Assembly: GCF_003595525.1 (NCBI RefSeq) | Contig: NZ_CP022680.1 | Location: forward strand, 1,824,001-1,888,000 | From: Streptococcus respiraculi | GTDB lineage: Bacteria > Bacillota > Bacilli > Lactobacillales > Streptococcaceae | Length of the DNA stretch: 64,000 bases | Reading direction: 5' to 3' | Part shown: one piece after another, positions 1 through 8,060 of the stretch | Layout: each line of letters opens with the position of its first letter | Numbering within the stretch: the stretch's first letter is position 1 | Translations under genes and position numbers: made by a program | Notes under the pieces: model-generated | Told to the model about the DNA's origin: nothing | The model's input: the letters and a program-made list of their open reading frames with translations, nothing else | The model's database searches: none

Positions 1-679
1 CAGCAATCCGGTGAGCCCCATTTGGAGCATAGATTCCTTCTGCCATCAGAGCTAGTGTAAAGGCTGTCGCTGTCTTATTGATTGGACCTCCCATATCGAC
101 AGCAGTCATTGCTCCGATAATGAGACCAAGCACAATGGCACTACCACCTTGCAATTCACCTAAAGTAGCTACTAGCCAGGTCATCGCAGCACCAATCGGA
201 ACAGAAATGACATAAATGTAGAGCATTCCCAATAAAAAGACTGTTAGAATCGGAATGATTAAGATGGGCATCAAGGTACGAATAGTCGGTGTTACTTTCC
301 AAGTTTTACACCATTTTACAAAGTAACCAGTTAATACCCCCAGCAACATAGCTCCTAAAAATCCAGTCTTGACTTGAGCGGATCCGATTGGATTATTGGC
401 CACATAGCCCAAAATCATCGCAGGTGCAAGAGCAGGCTTTCCAGCAATAGAATAAGCAATATAGCCTGCCAGTAATGGAATCATGATTGAGAATCCCGCC
501 ACTCCCAAATCCAACAAATCCTGCATGAATTGGCTGCTAACTTCCATTCCTCCTTCGCCAGGTTTTCCTGTTGCTAAGGATAGGGCTATAAAAACTCCAC
601 CTACGACAACTGATGGCAGCATATATGACACCCCAGTATTAAAGGCTTTTTGCAAGTCTTTCCACAATGTCTTCTCCAT
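1..679 (-). CDS. PTS fructose-type transporter, membrane subunit IIC (partial, runs off the left edge)
   Basis: Membrane channel of a fructose-family phosphotransferase system that takes up and phosphorylates a sugar. About 226 N-terminal residues are present; the C-terminal part lies outside the window. The protein starts MEKTLWKDLQKAF at an ATG with GGAG six bases upstream. It holds several hydrophobic segments and a VDMGGPINKTATAF stretch of the kind conserved in fructose IIC domains (MGGPxNK). It sits 20 bases downstream of the IIB gene, so it is the last gene of the operon seen here. The exact sugar cannot be read from the sequence. Confidence 0.85.
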   Translation of the reverse strand, partial: MEKTLWKDLQKAFNTGVSYMLPSVVVGGVFIALSLATGKPGEGGMEVSSQFMQDLLDLGVAGFSIMIPLLAGYIAYSIAGKPALAPAMILGYVANNPIGSAQVKTGFLGAMLLGVLTGYFVKWCKTWKVTPTIRTLMPILIIPILTVFLLGMLYIYVISVPIGAAMTWLVATLGELQGGSAIVLGLIIGAMTAVDMGGPINKTATAFTLALMAEGIYAPNGAHRIA

Positions 680-699
680 TTTTTTCTCCTTTCGTCCTT

Positions 700-1014
700 C
701 TATAGTGCTTCTGCTTGATCAACAACCTTATCAGGATGACGGATGGCCTCACCTGGATCAACCAGCAACACCTTGCCTTCATCACGCTTGTCATCAAAGC
801 GATCCTGACCTTCAATTTCAACTGCAATAGCTAAAATCACAACATCGGCTTGGTCAATCTGCTCTTGCTCCAATTCCTGCTCGATTCCCATGCCTCCTTG
901 TGTCTCCACTTGGACCTCATATCCTCGTTTACGACACTCTTTTTCAATGGCTTCTTGAGCCATATATGTATGAGCGATACCTGTCGGACAGGCTGTTACA
1001 GCAACGACTTTCAT
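700..1014 (-). CDS. PTS fructose-type phosphocarrier subunit IIB
   Basis: Cytoplasmic IIB component that receives phosphate from IIA and passes it to the incoming sugar. The 104-residue protein begins MKVVAVTACPTGIAHTYMAQ. This is the fructose-IIB active-site loop, with the phosphorylated cysteine at residue 9 in CPTGIAHT. Length matches a stand-alone IIB domain. It lies 11 bases after the IIA gene and 20 bases before IIC. The split IIA/IIB/IIC arrangement differs from the fused FruA transporter, so this is probably not the main fructose permease. Confidence 0.9.
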   Translation of the reverse strand: MKVVAVTACPTGIAHTYMAQEAIEKECRKRGYEVQVETQGGMGIEQELEQEQIDQADVVILAIAVEIEGQDRFDDKRDEGKVLLVDPGEAIRHPDKVVDQAEAL

Positions 1015-1025
1015 AAAAATTCCTC

Positions 1026-1490
1026 CTAAATGTCTATCGAACGCAATCGTTCGAAAAGAGTTGTTTTGTTTCCAATGGTTAGTAGTTGATGACGAAAGTC
1101 TTCATCTAGCAATTTTTTACTTACTTGCGAAATAAATCGTAAATGTAATTTTTCCGTTCCAGCATTAGGAACTCCGATGAGAAAGATAAGTTGGACAGCC
1201 TCTTCGTGCCCTTGTGTCCACTTAAACGGCTCACTTGTTCTTAGAAAAGCGATAAACGGTTTTTCAACGACATCCGCTTTCCCATGCGGAATGGCAATTC
1301 CATATCCAATCGCTGTCGGCACTTCTTCTTCACGTGCTAGCACAGCGTTCATAAATAAATCAACATCTGTCACATATCCCAGCTGACATGCTTGATTTGT
1401 AATCGCTTGAATCACCTCTTTTTTCGTTACAAGCTCCTCATCCATAAAAATCAATTCTTCATGTATAATATTATGCTCTTTCATATACAA
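1026..1490 (-). CDS. PTS fructose/mannitol-type subunit IIA
   Basis: Cytoplasmic IIA component that accepts phosphate from HPr. The active histidine is in GYGIAIPHGKADVV (near residue 70), the usual IIA-2 motif. Start choice: TTG at 1490 lies nine bases after a CCTCC-complement ribosome site and is better spaced than the ATG at 1484 (15 bases); either gives nearly the same protein. The 5' end overlaps the last 20 bases of the regulator gene, which suggests translational coupling. Confidence 0.88.
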   Translation of the reverse strand: MYMKEHNIIHEELIFMDEELVTKKEVIQAITNQACQLGYVTDVDLFMNAVLAREEEVPTAIGYGIAIPHGKADVVEKPFIAFLRTSEPFKWTQGHEEAVQLIFLIGVPNAGTEKLHLRFISQVSKKLLDEDFRHQLLTIGNKTTLFERLRSIDI

Positions 1491-3360
1491 TTTTTAAAAC
1501 CTCCGTTCTATTCTTAGCATGGCGCAGGGCAGTTAGCCTCTCATCTGTATTGATCAATTCATAAATTCCAGAAATGATTGATTTGGTTTTGGACATATCC
1601 TTAGGACTAATTCCAATAATAAATATAAGATCCACAAAGTAATCTTTCCACTTAAATTTTTTTGAACTCTTTACAATCGCAACAAATGTTTGCTGAACCT
1701 CTTGCGGTTTTCCATGAGGAATCGCAACTCCAATCGGCAAATCTGTATTACCAAATTCTTCTCGGTCTAACATAGCTTGTCTAAATCCGGGTGTTACAAA
1801 GCCTCTATCTGCTAACATATGACTCAAACTCTTAATAGCATCTGTCGAGGAATGATAGTGTTCATGATAGAAAACCAGTTCCTCTGACAGATAGGGAGCT
1901 AAATTAGCACTTTTCCTCTTAGGACTGATAAGCACTCTAGCTGCATGAGCATTCAGAAGCATCGATAATTCCTGCTCACTAATTAAAGGTGAAACGAAGT
2001 GGATATGCGAAGCTTTCTGCTGTAACGGAATAGTTGTCAGAATGACATCATAGGCTTCCAGATCTAACTGTGTTGCCTCCATCGATGAAGCAACCTCTAC
2101 CTTATCAAGGGATGGTAAGGTATTTTTTATCCGATGAATTAGTAATTCGGAAGTCACAATTCCAGTTGCACAAACTACCAGGATTTTCCGACTCACTCCT
2201 ATTTTTTCCAATGCTAATTGGAAGTAAATGGTCAAAAAAGCAATCTCATCTTCATTGAATCCCACGCCAATCGCTTCACTGAAATCCGAAACCGCAAGCC
2301 ACAAAACATTGAAGACAATCGAAAATTCAAGTTTTATCTGCTCTGTGAAGGGATTCTTAACAAGAGTATGGGAACGTAAGCGTGATAACATGGGTGGAAT
2401 ATGCACTGTCAATTGTTCTAGCAGGGTCGTATCATTTGAAAAATCGACATTTAAAGCCTGTGAAACCTGTTTGATTAAACCTGCCACTAGGTTGCTATCG
2501 ACATACTGACTTGGCATGGGTTCAAATCGATAGAGCAACAATTTTTGGGAAAGATACTCCACATCCTCGTTGGCATACTCCACATCTAACCTCAGAGAAA
2601 TTTTATGAAGAATCTTTACTGCACTATCTATGTAAAAGGCATCTGCCTTCTTATGAAACAGGGACTCACTACCTGCACTATGCTCACCTTGAGTCAGTTG
2701 ATAGACTTGAGCAATTAAGAAAGCTAGACAGTGCTGGACATAGACTTCTGATATAGCATGGACATTCTCCCTAACATAGGTATAAAGTACGTTGGAGCAA
2801 ACTTGAATTATATCTCTAGCATAATAGGGAAGCAAACTATCGACAGTATCAGACGTTTTCACCCCATTTGCAAAGTCGCCCTGCTCAATAATATATTGGT
2901 TAAAATTCACAAATGCTGTAATCTTGTCCTCTGTCGTCGGAAAGACCAACCGAGTTCCATGATGATTACTTAACAGCTCGCCACTCGTTCCACGAAGTAG
3001 AATCAAGGTAATGGTTTCTAGGTCTTGCTTGATGGAACTCTTACTGACAAAGTAGCGCTCTGCTAAATCATTAAAACTTGTTTGCTTATTTTGAAATAAC
3101 AAGTCTTGCATGATGTCAATACGGCGCGTAATTTGAAAATCCTGAGTATCTACTCCCTCCATTAAGTCTTCATAGCTCACTAACGAGATTCCAACCCCTC
3201 TCCGTTTTTCAAATACAATCCCTCTCTGTTCTAGATTGCGAATCTCTTTATGGATTGTCCTCACCGAAACACCTAGCTTATTTGCAAAATAAGCCGCTTG
3301 CTTGGCACTTCGTTCTTCTTTCATCATTCTCACTAATTTTAACTGTCTTTGGGTAAGCAT
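1471..3360 (-). CDS. BglG/MtlR-type PTS operon regulator with PRD, IIB-like and IIA domains
   Basis: Transcriptional activator or antiterminator controlled by PTS phosphorylation. The 629-residue order is typical: N-terminal helix-turn-helix (MLTQRQLKLVRMM through SVRTIHKEIRNLEQRGIVF), two PRD-like regions (roughly 90-400), a IIB-like domain with a cysteine in ILVVCATGIVTSELL, and a C-terminal IIA domain with LPIGVAIPHGKPQEV. It heads the operon and overlaps IIA, so it most likely controls these transport genes. A consensus cre site lies in its promoter. Whether it acts on DNA or RNA cannot be decided here; the MtlR/LicR-like layout favours a DNA-binding activator. Confidence 0.88.
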   Translation of the reverse strand: MLTQRQLKLVRMMKEERSAKQAAYFANKLGVSVRTIHKEIRNLEQRGIVFEKRRGVGISLVSYEDLMEGVDTQDFQITRRIDIMQDLLFQNKQTSFNDLAERYFVSKSSIKQDLETITLILLRGTSGELLSNHHGTRLVFPTTEDKITAFVNFNQYIIEQGDFANGVKTSDTVDSLLPYYARDIIQVCSNVLYTYVRENVHAISEVYVQHCLAFLIAQVYQLTQGEHSAGSESLFHKKADAFYIDSAVKILHKISLRLDVEYANEDVEYLSQKLLLYRFEPMPSQYVDSNLVAGLIKQVSQALNVDFSNDTTLLEQLTVHIPPMLSRLRSHTLVKNPFTEQIKLEFSIVFNVLWLAVSDFSEAIGVGFNEDEIAFLTIYFQLALEKIGVSRKILVVCATGIVTSELLIHRIKNTLPSLDKVEVASSMEATQLDLEAYDVILTTIPLQQKASHIHFVSPLISEQELSMLLNAHAARVLISPKRKSANLAPYLSEELVFYHEHYHSSTDAIKSLSHMLADRGFVTPGFRQAMLDREEFGNTDLPIGVAIPHGKPQEVQQTFVAIVKSSKKFKWKDYFVDLIFIIGISPKDMSKTKSIISGIYELINTDERLTALRHAKNRTEVLKIVYERA

Positions 3361-3404
3361 TTCTCACCTCCATCTTCACTCAGCTCTGCTTGCTTATATA
3401 CAAA

Positions 3405-3420
3405 TTGTAACCGCTATCAA
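3405..3420 (-). promoter_or_regulatory. cre site (CcpA operator) at the PTS operon promoter
   Basis: On the minus strand the 16 bases TTGATAGCGGTTACAA fit the consensus WTGNNARCGNWWWCAW at every position. The site overlaps a possible -35 (TTGATA), with TATAAG about 16 bases downstream, 45 bases before the regulator start. Binding of CcpA (encoded at 39612-40616) would repress the operon when preferred sugars are present. Confidence 0.7.
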
Positions 3421-3435
3421 TATCTTTGTAAATAA

Positions 3436-3462
3436 CAAAAAGCTGCAAGAAGTTCTTGCAGC
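3436..3462 (-). terminator. Rho-independent terminator, second of a tandem pair behind plsC
   Basis: Near-perfect inverted repeat with arms GCTGCAAGAA and TTCTTGCAGC, followed on the minus strand by TTTTT. It lies just upstream of the PTS promoter and would insulate it from plsC read-through. Confidence 0.7.
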
Positions 3463-3504
3463 AAATCAGACACCGGTTATAAAATATGACTTTAAGACCG
3501 TTAT

Positions 3505-3533
3505 CAAAAAACTCGCACAAAGCGAGGATTTTT
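3505..3533 (-). terminator. Rho-independent terminator of plsC
   Basis: Hairpin CTCGC-TTTGT-GCGAG followed by TTTTTT on the minus strand, starting four bases after the plsC stop codon. Confidence 0.75.
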
Positions 3534-3536
3534 CAT

Positions 3537-4283
3537 TTATTTATCTAAATTGGTATCTGGTTGCCAGACAAAACTTGCGAGATAGCTAAAGAGGTAGGTC
3601 AAGCCCAAGATAAGAGTAACAAGTATTAGGACTGGCACACGGTAAATAAAGGTCCAATAAGGCAAGCGTTTCTTGCCTGTCTGGGCAGCACGAGCAAGGT
3701 CGTCCAGGCGATTGAATTCTGACTCAATGCGGTGAGTGACTTCTGCAATCCCTGCATCGTCTAGGCGTTTAATATCTGAAATATCAATCGGGTTTCCAAA
3801 AGCAACGTCAATGCGGTCTCCCAACAATAGATTTTTAAGGCTCATTGGTCCAATATAGGTGGCAGGCATGATTTTCACCTTAGCAGTCTTTGCAATGACA
3901 GCAACGCCCCCTTTTAATTTGGTAGAATGACGGGTTCCTGACGGGAACATCACCAAGGAACGATTGCTTTTTTTCAGCATTTTAACAGGGTATTTGATTG
4001 CAGCTGTTCCTGGATTTTCTCGGTCAATTGGAAAGGCACCGCACTTGCTAATCCACCAGCCAAATCCTCTATCCTTGAACAATTCTTTCTTCGCCATAAA
4101 AATAAACTGTTTGGGCGCAGAAGCATAGCCTAAAAAGACAGGATCCCAAAAGGTTCTGTGCGGCGCTACCAAAATGTAATTTTCATCCTGAGGCAGAATT
4201 TTTTCCCTATCATGATAGTGAATATTGCCGTTGACAGCCCATAATAAAAAGACTAATAAACTTCGTAAGTAGGAATAAAACAT
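3537..4283 (-). CDS. plsC: 1-acyl-sn-glycerol-3-phosphate acyltransferase
   Basis: Membrane enzyme that acylates lysophosphatidic acid to phosphatidic acid in phospholipid synthesis. The 248-residue protein has an N-terminal hydrophobic segment, the acyltransferase motif HRTFWDP (H-x4-D, near residue 42) and the FPSGTRH motif near 114; a second hydrophobic stretch lies close to the C-terminus. Length is typical of streptococcal PlsC. It is monocistronic, diverging from the methyltransferase gene, with an extended -10 (TGGTATAAT) near 4312 and two tandem terminators downstream. Confidence 0.85.
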   Translation of the reverse strand: MFYSYLRSLLVFLLWAVNGNIHYHDREKILPQDENYILVAPHRTFWDPVFLGYASAPKQFIFMAKKELFKDRGFGWWISKCGAFPIDRENPGTAAIKYPVKMLKKSNRSLVMFPSGTRHSTKLKGGVAVIAKTAKVKIMPATYIGPMSLKNLLLGDRIDVAFGNPIDISDIKRLDDAGIAEVTHRIESEFNRLDDLARAAQTGKKRLPYWTFIYRVPVLILVTLILGLTYLFSYLASFVWQPDTNLDK

Positions 4284-4363
4284 GGTACTCTCCTTTACTG
4301 ATTTCCCTACTATTATACCATATTTTGAAAGCTAGCAAAGATTTTTCATCTGTCGTCACAATG

Positions 4364-4372
4364 TGCTATAAT
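4364..4372 (+). promoter_or_regulatory. Extended -10 promoter placed for a leaderless start
   Basis: TG-C-TATAAT with TATAAT at 4367-4372. The preferred transcription start, about seven bases downstream, falls on the A of the ATG at 4379. There is no ribosome binding site between the promoter and this ATG. Confidence 0.55.
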
Positions 4373-4378
4373 AGGTCT

Positions 4379-5128
4379 ATGAACAAGCCAGAATTACAAG
4401 CAGGAGAGAGAATTGACCAGCTCTTCTCCACCGATGTCAAGATTATTCAAAATAAAGAAGTCTTTAGCTATTCTATTGACAGTGTTCTTTTGTCGCGCTT
4501 TCCAAAGTTGCCCCCAAAAGGTCTTATCGTAGATCTCTGTAGTGGAAATGGGGCAGTCGGACTCTTTGCGTCAACCCAGACCACGGCTAAGATTACCCTT
4601 ATTGAAATCCAAGAACGCTTAGCGGATATGGCGAAGCGCTCGATTGCGCTCAACCAGCTAGAAAATCAGGTTGAAATGATTCACGATGATCTCAAGCACC
4701 TGCTCAACCATGTTCCACGTTCACAGGTTGATTTAATTCTTTGCAATCCGCCTTATTTTAAGGTCGAACAACAGCCTAATCTGAAAGCGAGCGAACATTA
4801 CCTATTAGCTAGACATGAAATCACGACCAACCTTGAAGAAATTTGTGCGGTGAGTCGCCATGCCCTCAAATCAAATGGTCGTTTAGCCATGGTACATCGA
4901 CCCGAGCGCTTCCTTGAAATTCTTGATACTATGAAAGCCTATAATCTAGCACCAAAACGAATCCAATTTATCCACCCCAAGGTAGGTAAGGACGCCAATA
5001 TGCTGCTGATTGAGGCCATTAAAGACGGTTCTTTAGAAGGGTTGAAGATTTTGCCTCCATTGATTGTGCACCAAGAAAACGGCGACTATACCGCAGAAAT
5101 CGAGGAAATTTACTTTGGAAAAGGCTAA
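4379..5128 (+). CDS. tRNA1(Val) adenine-N6 methyltransferase-like, SAM-dependent
   Basis: Class I methyltransferase of the TrmN6/YfiC-like family, which methylates adenine 37 of tRNA-Val in characterised members. The 249-residue form has the SAM-binding motif [11 protein letters not shown] (about residues 52-62) and the N6-adenine motif NPPYF (about 124). Start chosen at ATG 4379 ([16 protein letters not shown]); an in-frame ATG at 4325 would lie upstream of the -10 box and so outside the transcript. Its 3' end overlaps the GIY-YIG gene by 14 bases. The exact substrate is inferred from the family. Confidence 0.75.
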   Translation: MNKPELQAGERIDQLFSTDVKIIQNKEVFSYSIDSVLLSRFPKLPPKGLIVDLCSGNGAVGLFASTQTTAKITLIEIQERLADMAKRSIALNQLENQVEMIHDDLKHLLNHVPRSQVDLILCNPPYFKVEQQPNLKASEHYLLARHEITTNLEEICAVSRHALKSNGRLAMVHRPERFLEILDTMKAYNLAPKRIQFIHPKVGKDANMLLIEAIKDGSLEGLKILPPLIVHQENGDYTAEIEEIYFGKG

Positions 5129-5387
5129 ACATTATATGTATGTGGTCAAATGTGCTGATAATAGCCTTTACACCGGCTATACGACTGATATTGACAAGCG
5201 GATTGCAACCCACAACAGCGGCAAAGGTGCCAAATACACCCGCAACCGTAGACCTGTTAAATTGCTCTATCAGGAAACCTTTCCCGATAAATCAAGTGCC
5301 ATGTCAGCAGAAAGTTTCTTCAAACGCAAGACACGGCAGCAAAAATTGGATTATATTGCAGAAAGGGAGTGGGGCAGACTCCCATGA
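5115..5387 (+). CDS. GIY-YIG domain protein, UPF0213/YazA family
   Basis: Small GIY-YIG fold protein of about 90 residues; members of this compact family have no firmly established job but resemble the nuclease domain of UvrC. The motif is [19 protein letters not shown], with conserved arginine and [11 protein letters not shown] downstream. Start chosen at TTG 5115, eight bases after GAGGA and inside the end of the methyltransferase gene. An ATG at 5136 would cut into the first strand. The pair is a tightly coupled operon. Confidence 0.8.
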   Translation: MEKAKHYMYVVKCADNSLYTGYTTDIDKRIATHNSGKGAKYTRNRRPVKLLYQETFPDKSSAMSAESFFKRKTRQQKLDYIAEREWGRLP

Positions 5388-5648
5388 TTGCTCCGCAATC
5401 ACCTACAAAAGAATGTAGTCTGGAAGATTACGTATAAAAAATCGTGATTTCGTAGAAATCGATTTTGTCGCTCTCGCTTTCTCATTTTTAGGCTCAAGTA
5501 TTAACAGTCCACTGGACTTTTAATACCCCGCAAGGTTGACTAGGTTTGTAGAATATTGATTTATCAACGTTTGACAAACCAGACAATCATCGCTTTCAAA
5601 TTTCTAGGCTCAGGTATCAATAGTCACTCCCCTGACTATTGATATGCG
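5388..5648. repeat. Intergenic repeat tract (family A, two diverged copies)
   Basis: No gene seen. It contains phrases found again near 11795-11885 (opposite strand) and 24335-24425: ATCGTGATTTCG, AGAAATCGATT, TTTCTAGGCTCAGG and CAATAGTCACTCC-like blocks. Here one partial copy lies at about 5441-5505 and another at about 5592-5645. An inverted repeat GGCTGG...CCAGCC at 5673-5700 follows, inside the tail of the next gene. Confidence 0.5.
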
Positions 5649-6107
5649 TCAAACTGTCAAAGCTATAAAAGAAGCAAGGCTGGATACTTTTGTCCCAGCC
5701 TCTTTTTGCCTTTTTACATAAGTATAAGCTACACAATCTAGCTCATCTACTGCCTTAAATCCTAAGGATTCGTAGAAAGCCATTGTCTTTTCTTCTCTGC
5801 CTGTCAAGAGATGCAGTTGGTAAATATCAGGATAGCTGGCTAAAAGCATTCCCATCAGCCTTCGTCCAATACCCCTTCGTTGATAGTCTGGTAAGACTAG
5901 AATATCTTGCACAAAGAGAATGGAAGCACCATCTCCCACAGCTCGTAACAAGCCTACGAGCTTTTCTTAATCAAAGGCTGCACTGTTTGCTAAGGCCTGT
6001 TCTAACATCTGAGGTTGATTTGTATAATTAGTCCATTCAGCTGCTCTGTAAAACCCAAGAACGGATGTCATGTCTAATTTTGCTTGCTTCACATAGGTAA
6101 TCATCAT
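5649..6107 (-). pseudogene. GNAT N-acetyltransferase interrupted by one in-frame stop
   Basis: Reading from ATG 6107 (ribosome site AAAGGAG) gives MMITYVKQAKLDMTSVLGFY and 46 codons of a GNAT N-terminus, then TAA at 5967-5969. The same frame continues with EKLVGLLRAVGDGASILFVQ and the acetyl-CoA loop DYQRRGIGRRLM, then GFKAVDELDC. There is no frameshift, only a single nonsense codon. The C-terminal 15 or so residues run into an intergenic repeat and are probably not ancestral. The downstream fragment starting at an internal ATG (5951) lacks the first strand and helix of the fold and is unlikely to work alone. A sequencing error is possible. Confidence 0.8.
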
Positions 6108-6219
6108 CTTCTCCTTTTCTTTTATATGATTTTAAAAAGAACATGCTGTATCCAAATTCCTGATACCCATAGAGGCCTCCTATTTACTGGTGAAGTGATA
6201 CACTTTGCTCGGCACTACT

Positions 6220-6735
6220 CTAGCTATTTGGCAGAATAACGGTCTCTAACAGTTCTTCTTCCTCGCGAATCCGACGCCATAAAACAAGCGTGTAAAAAGG
6301 TGCGAGCACGAGGGCTGCCCACCATGAATGGCATAAAAGTGTCAAGCCAACAAGTTCTGGAATGATATTTAGATAGTAATTCGGGTGTTTGACAAGACGG
6401 AAAAGGATGTGGTCATTGTAGGTGTGGTTATTAGCAATCATTAGCTTGACTGTCCATATATCCCCCAAAATAGACTGCACAAGATACAGCATGCACATGG
6501 AGAATACGAGTAGCACAATACCGATGAGCCCAAGAATATCTACCTGAGTATGCTTGATCAATGCCTCTACGACACTCAAAATATAAAATAAGATATGCAA
6601 AAGGGTTAAAGCTTTTGTGTTTTTCACCCCATATTCTCTTCCACCATTTTTCAAAATCATTTGTTCATGCTGAACCGAAATCTTCAAAAACCATAGCCGT
6701 ATTACAAATACAAGGGCAACAATACCAATAACCAT
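6220..6735 (-). CDS. Isoprenylcysteine carboxyl methyltransferase (ICMT)-like membrane protein
   Basis: Integral membrane protein of 171 residues with about five hydrophobic segments. The segment VKHPNYYLNIIPELVGL near residue 112 matches the HPNY...E signature of the ICMT/phospholipid methyltransferase superfamily, followed by RREEEEL-like charged residues at the C-terminus. Bacteria lack the usual prenylated-protein substrate, so the true acceptor is unknown. ATG 6735 is preceded by GGAG. Monocistronic between the broken GNAT gene and the SdpI-like gene. Confidence 0.7.
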   Translation of the reverse strand: MVIGIVALVFVIRLWFLKISVQHEQMILKNGGREYGVKNTKALTLLHILFYILSVVEALIKHTQVDILGLIGIVLLVFSMCMLYLVQSILGDIWTVKLMIANNHTYNDHILFRLVKHPNYYLNIIPELVGLTLLCHSWWAALVLAPFYTLVLWRRIREEEELLETVILPNS

Positions 6736-6869
6736 TATCTTGTCTCCTTAATGAATAAAGTAGTTCTTTTATTATAAAGAGCAGAGATTTTGGGGTCAAT
6801 AGATTTCGTATATTTTACACCTTGCAGAGATGAACCTTAGATAATCTATAGTTTTCCTACTCCACACCC

Positions 6870-7472
6870 TTAGTGATGAGTCATTTTATAGCCTTTATAT
6901 CCACAATACATACTCCAAACAATCGCTGAAATTGTAAAGAAAATCAAAACCACGATAGATACGATTGGTTCAAAAAATAGACTAAGGAGAAGCGCGACAG
7001 CAGCACCTATGAAAAGATAGGCAGTTTTCTTACGAAGCCTTAAACTTTGCATTTCTGCCACTCCTGCTGTATCTTTTGGCATGTAATTACCTGTAACGAG
7101 ATAAATACCTGCCAACAGGGCTATAACCAATCTTCGATAATCTAGCTCATTTCCTACATTCACCAGTAGAATACTGGTCGTTACAAGTGTCATAACGATA
7201 GGCAACACCCATTTCATCACTTTTACAGCAGGAATCCGACCACTTTTGGTCACATCAAGCGCTATGCATAAAAAGATGTGCAAGGTCAAGACCAGCAAGG
7301 GAGTACCAACAAGCGTAACCCATTTGCTACCTATCCCATTAGCTTCATTATCAATGCCGAAATGTATTTGCACGACCTCTGGCAACTGGCTGTAATAAAT
7401 GACAACGAGAACAAGCGGTATCAGAAAAATCAAACTTGTCACAACGAGCATTTTCCAATCAATTTTTTTCAT
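6870..7472 (-). CDS. SdpI/DUF1648 family multi-pass membrane protein
   Basis: About 200 residues with six or so transmembrane segments. The N-terminal PLVLVVIYYSQLPEVVQIHF followed by a D-x-E-x-N-G-like stretch (DNEANGIGSKW) matches the DUF1648 region of SdpI, the Bacillus protein that gives immunity to the SdpC toxin and sequesters the repressor SdpR. Start set at ATG 7472 (MKKIDWKMLVV), 14 bases inside the end of the ArsR gene and preceded by GGAG. The pairing with an ArsR repressor repeats the sdpR-sdpI arrangement, but no toxin gene is visible nearby. Confidence 0.78.
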   Translation of the reverse strand: MKKIDWKMLVVTSLIFLIPLVLVVIYYSQLPEVVQIHFGIDNEANGIGSKWVTLVGTPLLVLTLHIFLCIALDVTKSGRIPAVKVMKWVLPIVMTLVTTSILLVNVGNELDYRRLVIALLAGIYLVTGNYMPKDTAGVAEMQSLRLRKKTAYLFIGAAVALLLSLFFEPIVSIVVLIFFTISAIVWSMYCGYKGYKMTHH

Positions 7473-7737
7473 CTCTTTCTCCTCCAAAGCTGGCAATCCA
7501 GACCAGCACTTCTTCAAATACGGTATAGTTCAACCGATAGTAAATAAAATTCTTCTGCTTTTCTTCTAAAATGAGACCTGCCTTTTTTAATATAGACAAG
7601 TGATGAGAAACCGTGGCACCGCTCAAGTGAAAGAGCTCCACAATCTCACCCGCAGACTTGGGACCCGACTTCAAGCTATCTAAAATCTGCCTCCGAATTG
7701 GCGCGGAAATCGCCTTTAAGGTTTCTGATAGACCCAT
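7459..7737 (-). CDS. ArsR-family autorepressor (SdpR-like)
   Basis: Winged-helix DNA-binding protein of 92 residues (LKAISAPIRRQILDSLKSG, then a recognition helix LSGATVSHHLSILKKAGLI). There are no metal-binding cysteines of the ArsR/SmtB type, which fits the SdpR/YvaV-like subgroup. Start chosen at ATG 7737, five bases after AAAGGAG, rather than the ATG at 7752. It is the first gene of a two-gene operon with the SdpI-like gene, and its promoter carries a strong palindrome, so self-repression is likely. Confidence 0.82.
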   Translation of the reverse strand: MGLSETLKAISAPIRRQILDSLKSGPKSAGEIVELFHLSGATVSHHLSILKKAGLILEEKQKNFIYYRLNYTVFEEVLVWIASFGGERDEKN

Positions 7738-7754
7738 TTTATCTCCTTTCACTT

Positions 7755-7836
7755 TCTATTTAGAAATATTTCTAAATAGAATACTACTCCTTTTACTTCA
7801 ACTTGTCAATAACTATTTAGAAAAAAATCGAAATAG
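7755..7836 (-). promoter_or_regulatory. Promoter with palindromic ArsR operator
   Basis: TTGACA (7804-7809), 17-base spacer, TAGTAT (7781-7786) on the minus strand. Immediately downstream, covering the start of transcription, is a perfect 26-base palindrome at 7755-7780 with half-site TCTATTTAGAAAT. A weaker second site (CTATTTAG...GAAATAG) lies upstream of the -35 at 7813-7836. Two sites bracketing a promoter are what an autoregulating ArsR protein would use. Confidence 0.72.
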
Positions 7837-7841
7837 AATAC

Positions 7842-7876
7842 AAAAAACAGTCCCAACTATTTTTAGCTGGGACTTG
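7842..7876 (-). terminator. Rho-independent terminator downstream of cshA
   Basis: Arms AGTCCCAGCTA and TAGTTGGGACT, followed by GTTTTTT on the minus strand. Confidence 0.65.
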
Positions 7877-8037
7877 CGCTACTATCTTTTGATAAGGCGA
7901 TCAAGTGCAGTCAAGGTAAGAATCCAATTTCAGAGAAACTGGTCACGTCAACTATTGACGAAATCCACTAAATGAACCTCGCTTGCGAATTTCTGGGCTC
8001 GGGCTAAGGCTAAAATAATCCACTAATTTGTTAAGAT

Positions 8038-8060
8038 AAACTGGTCCACTGGACCAGTTT
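8038..8060. other. Inverted repeat overlapping the cshA stop codon
   Basis: Eleven-base perfect arms (AAACTGGTCCA / TGGACCAGTTT) around one base. There is no U-tract on the minus strand, so it may protect the mRNA 3' end rather than terminate. Confidence 0.5.
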
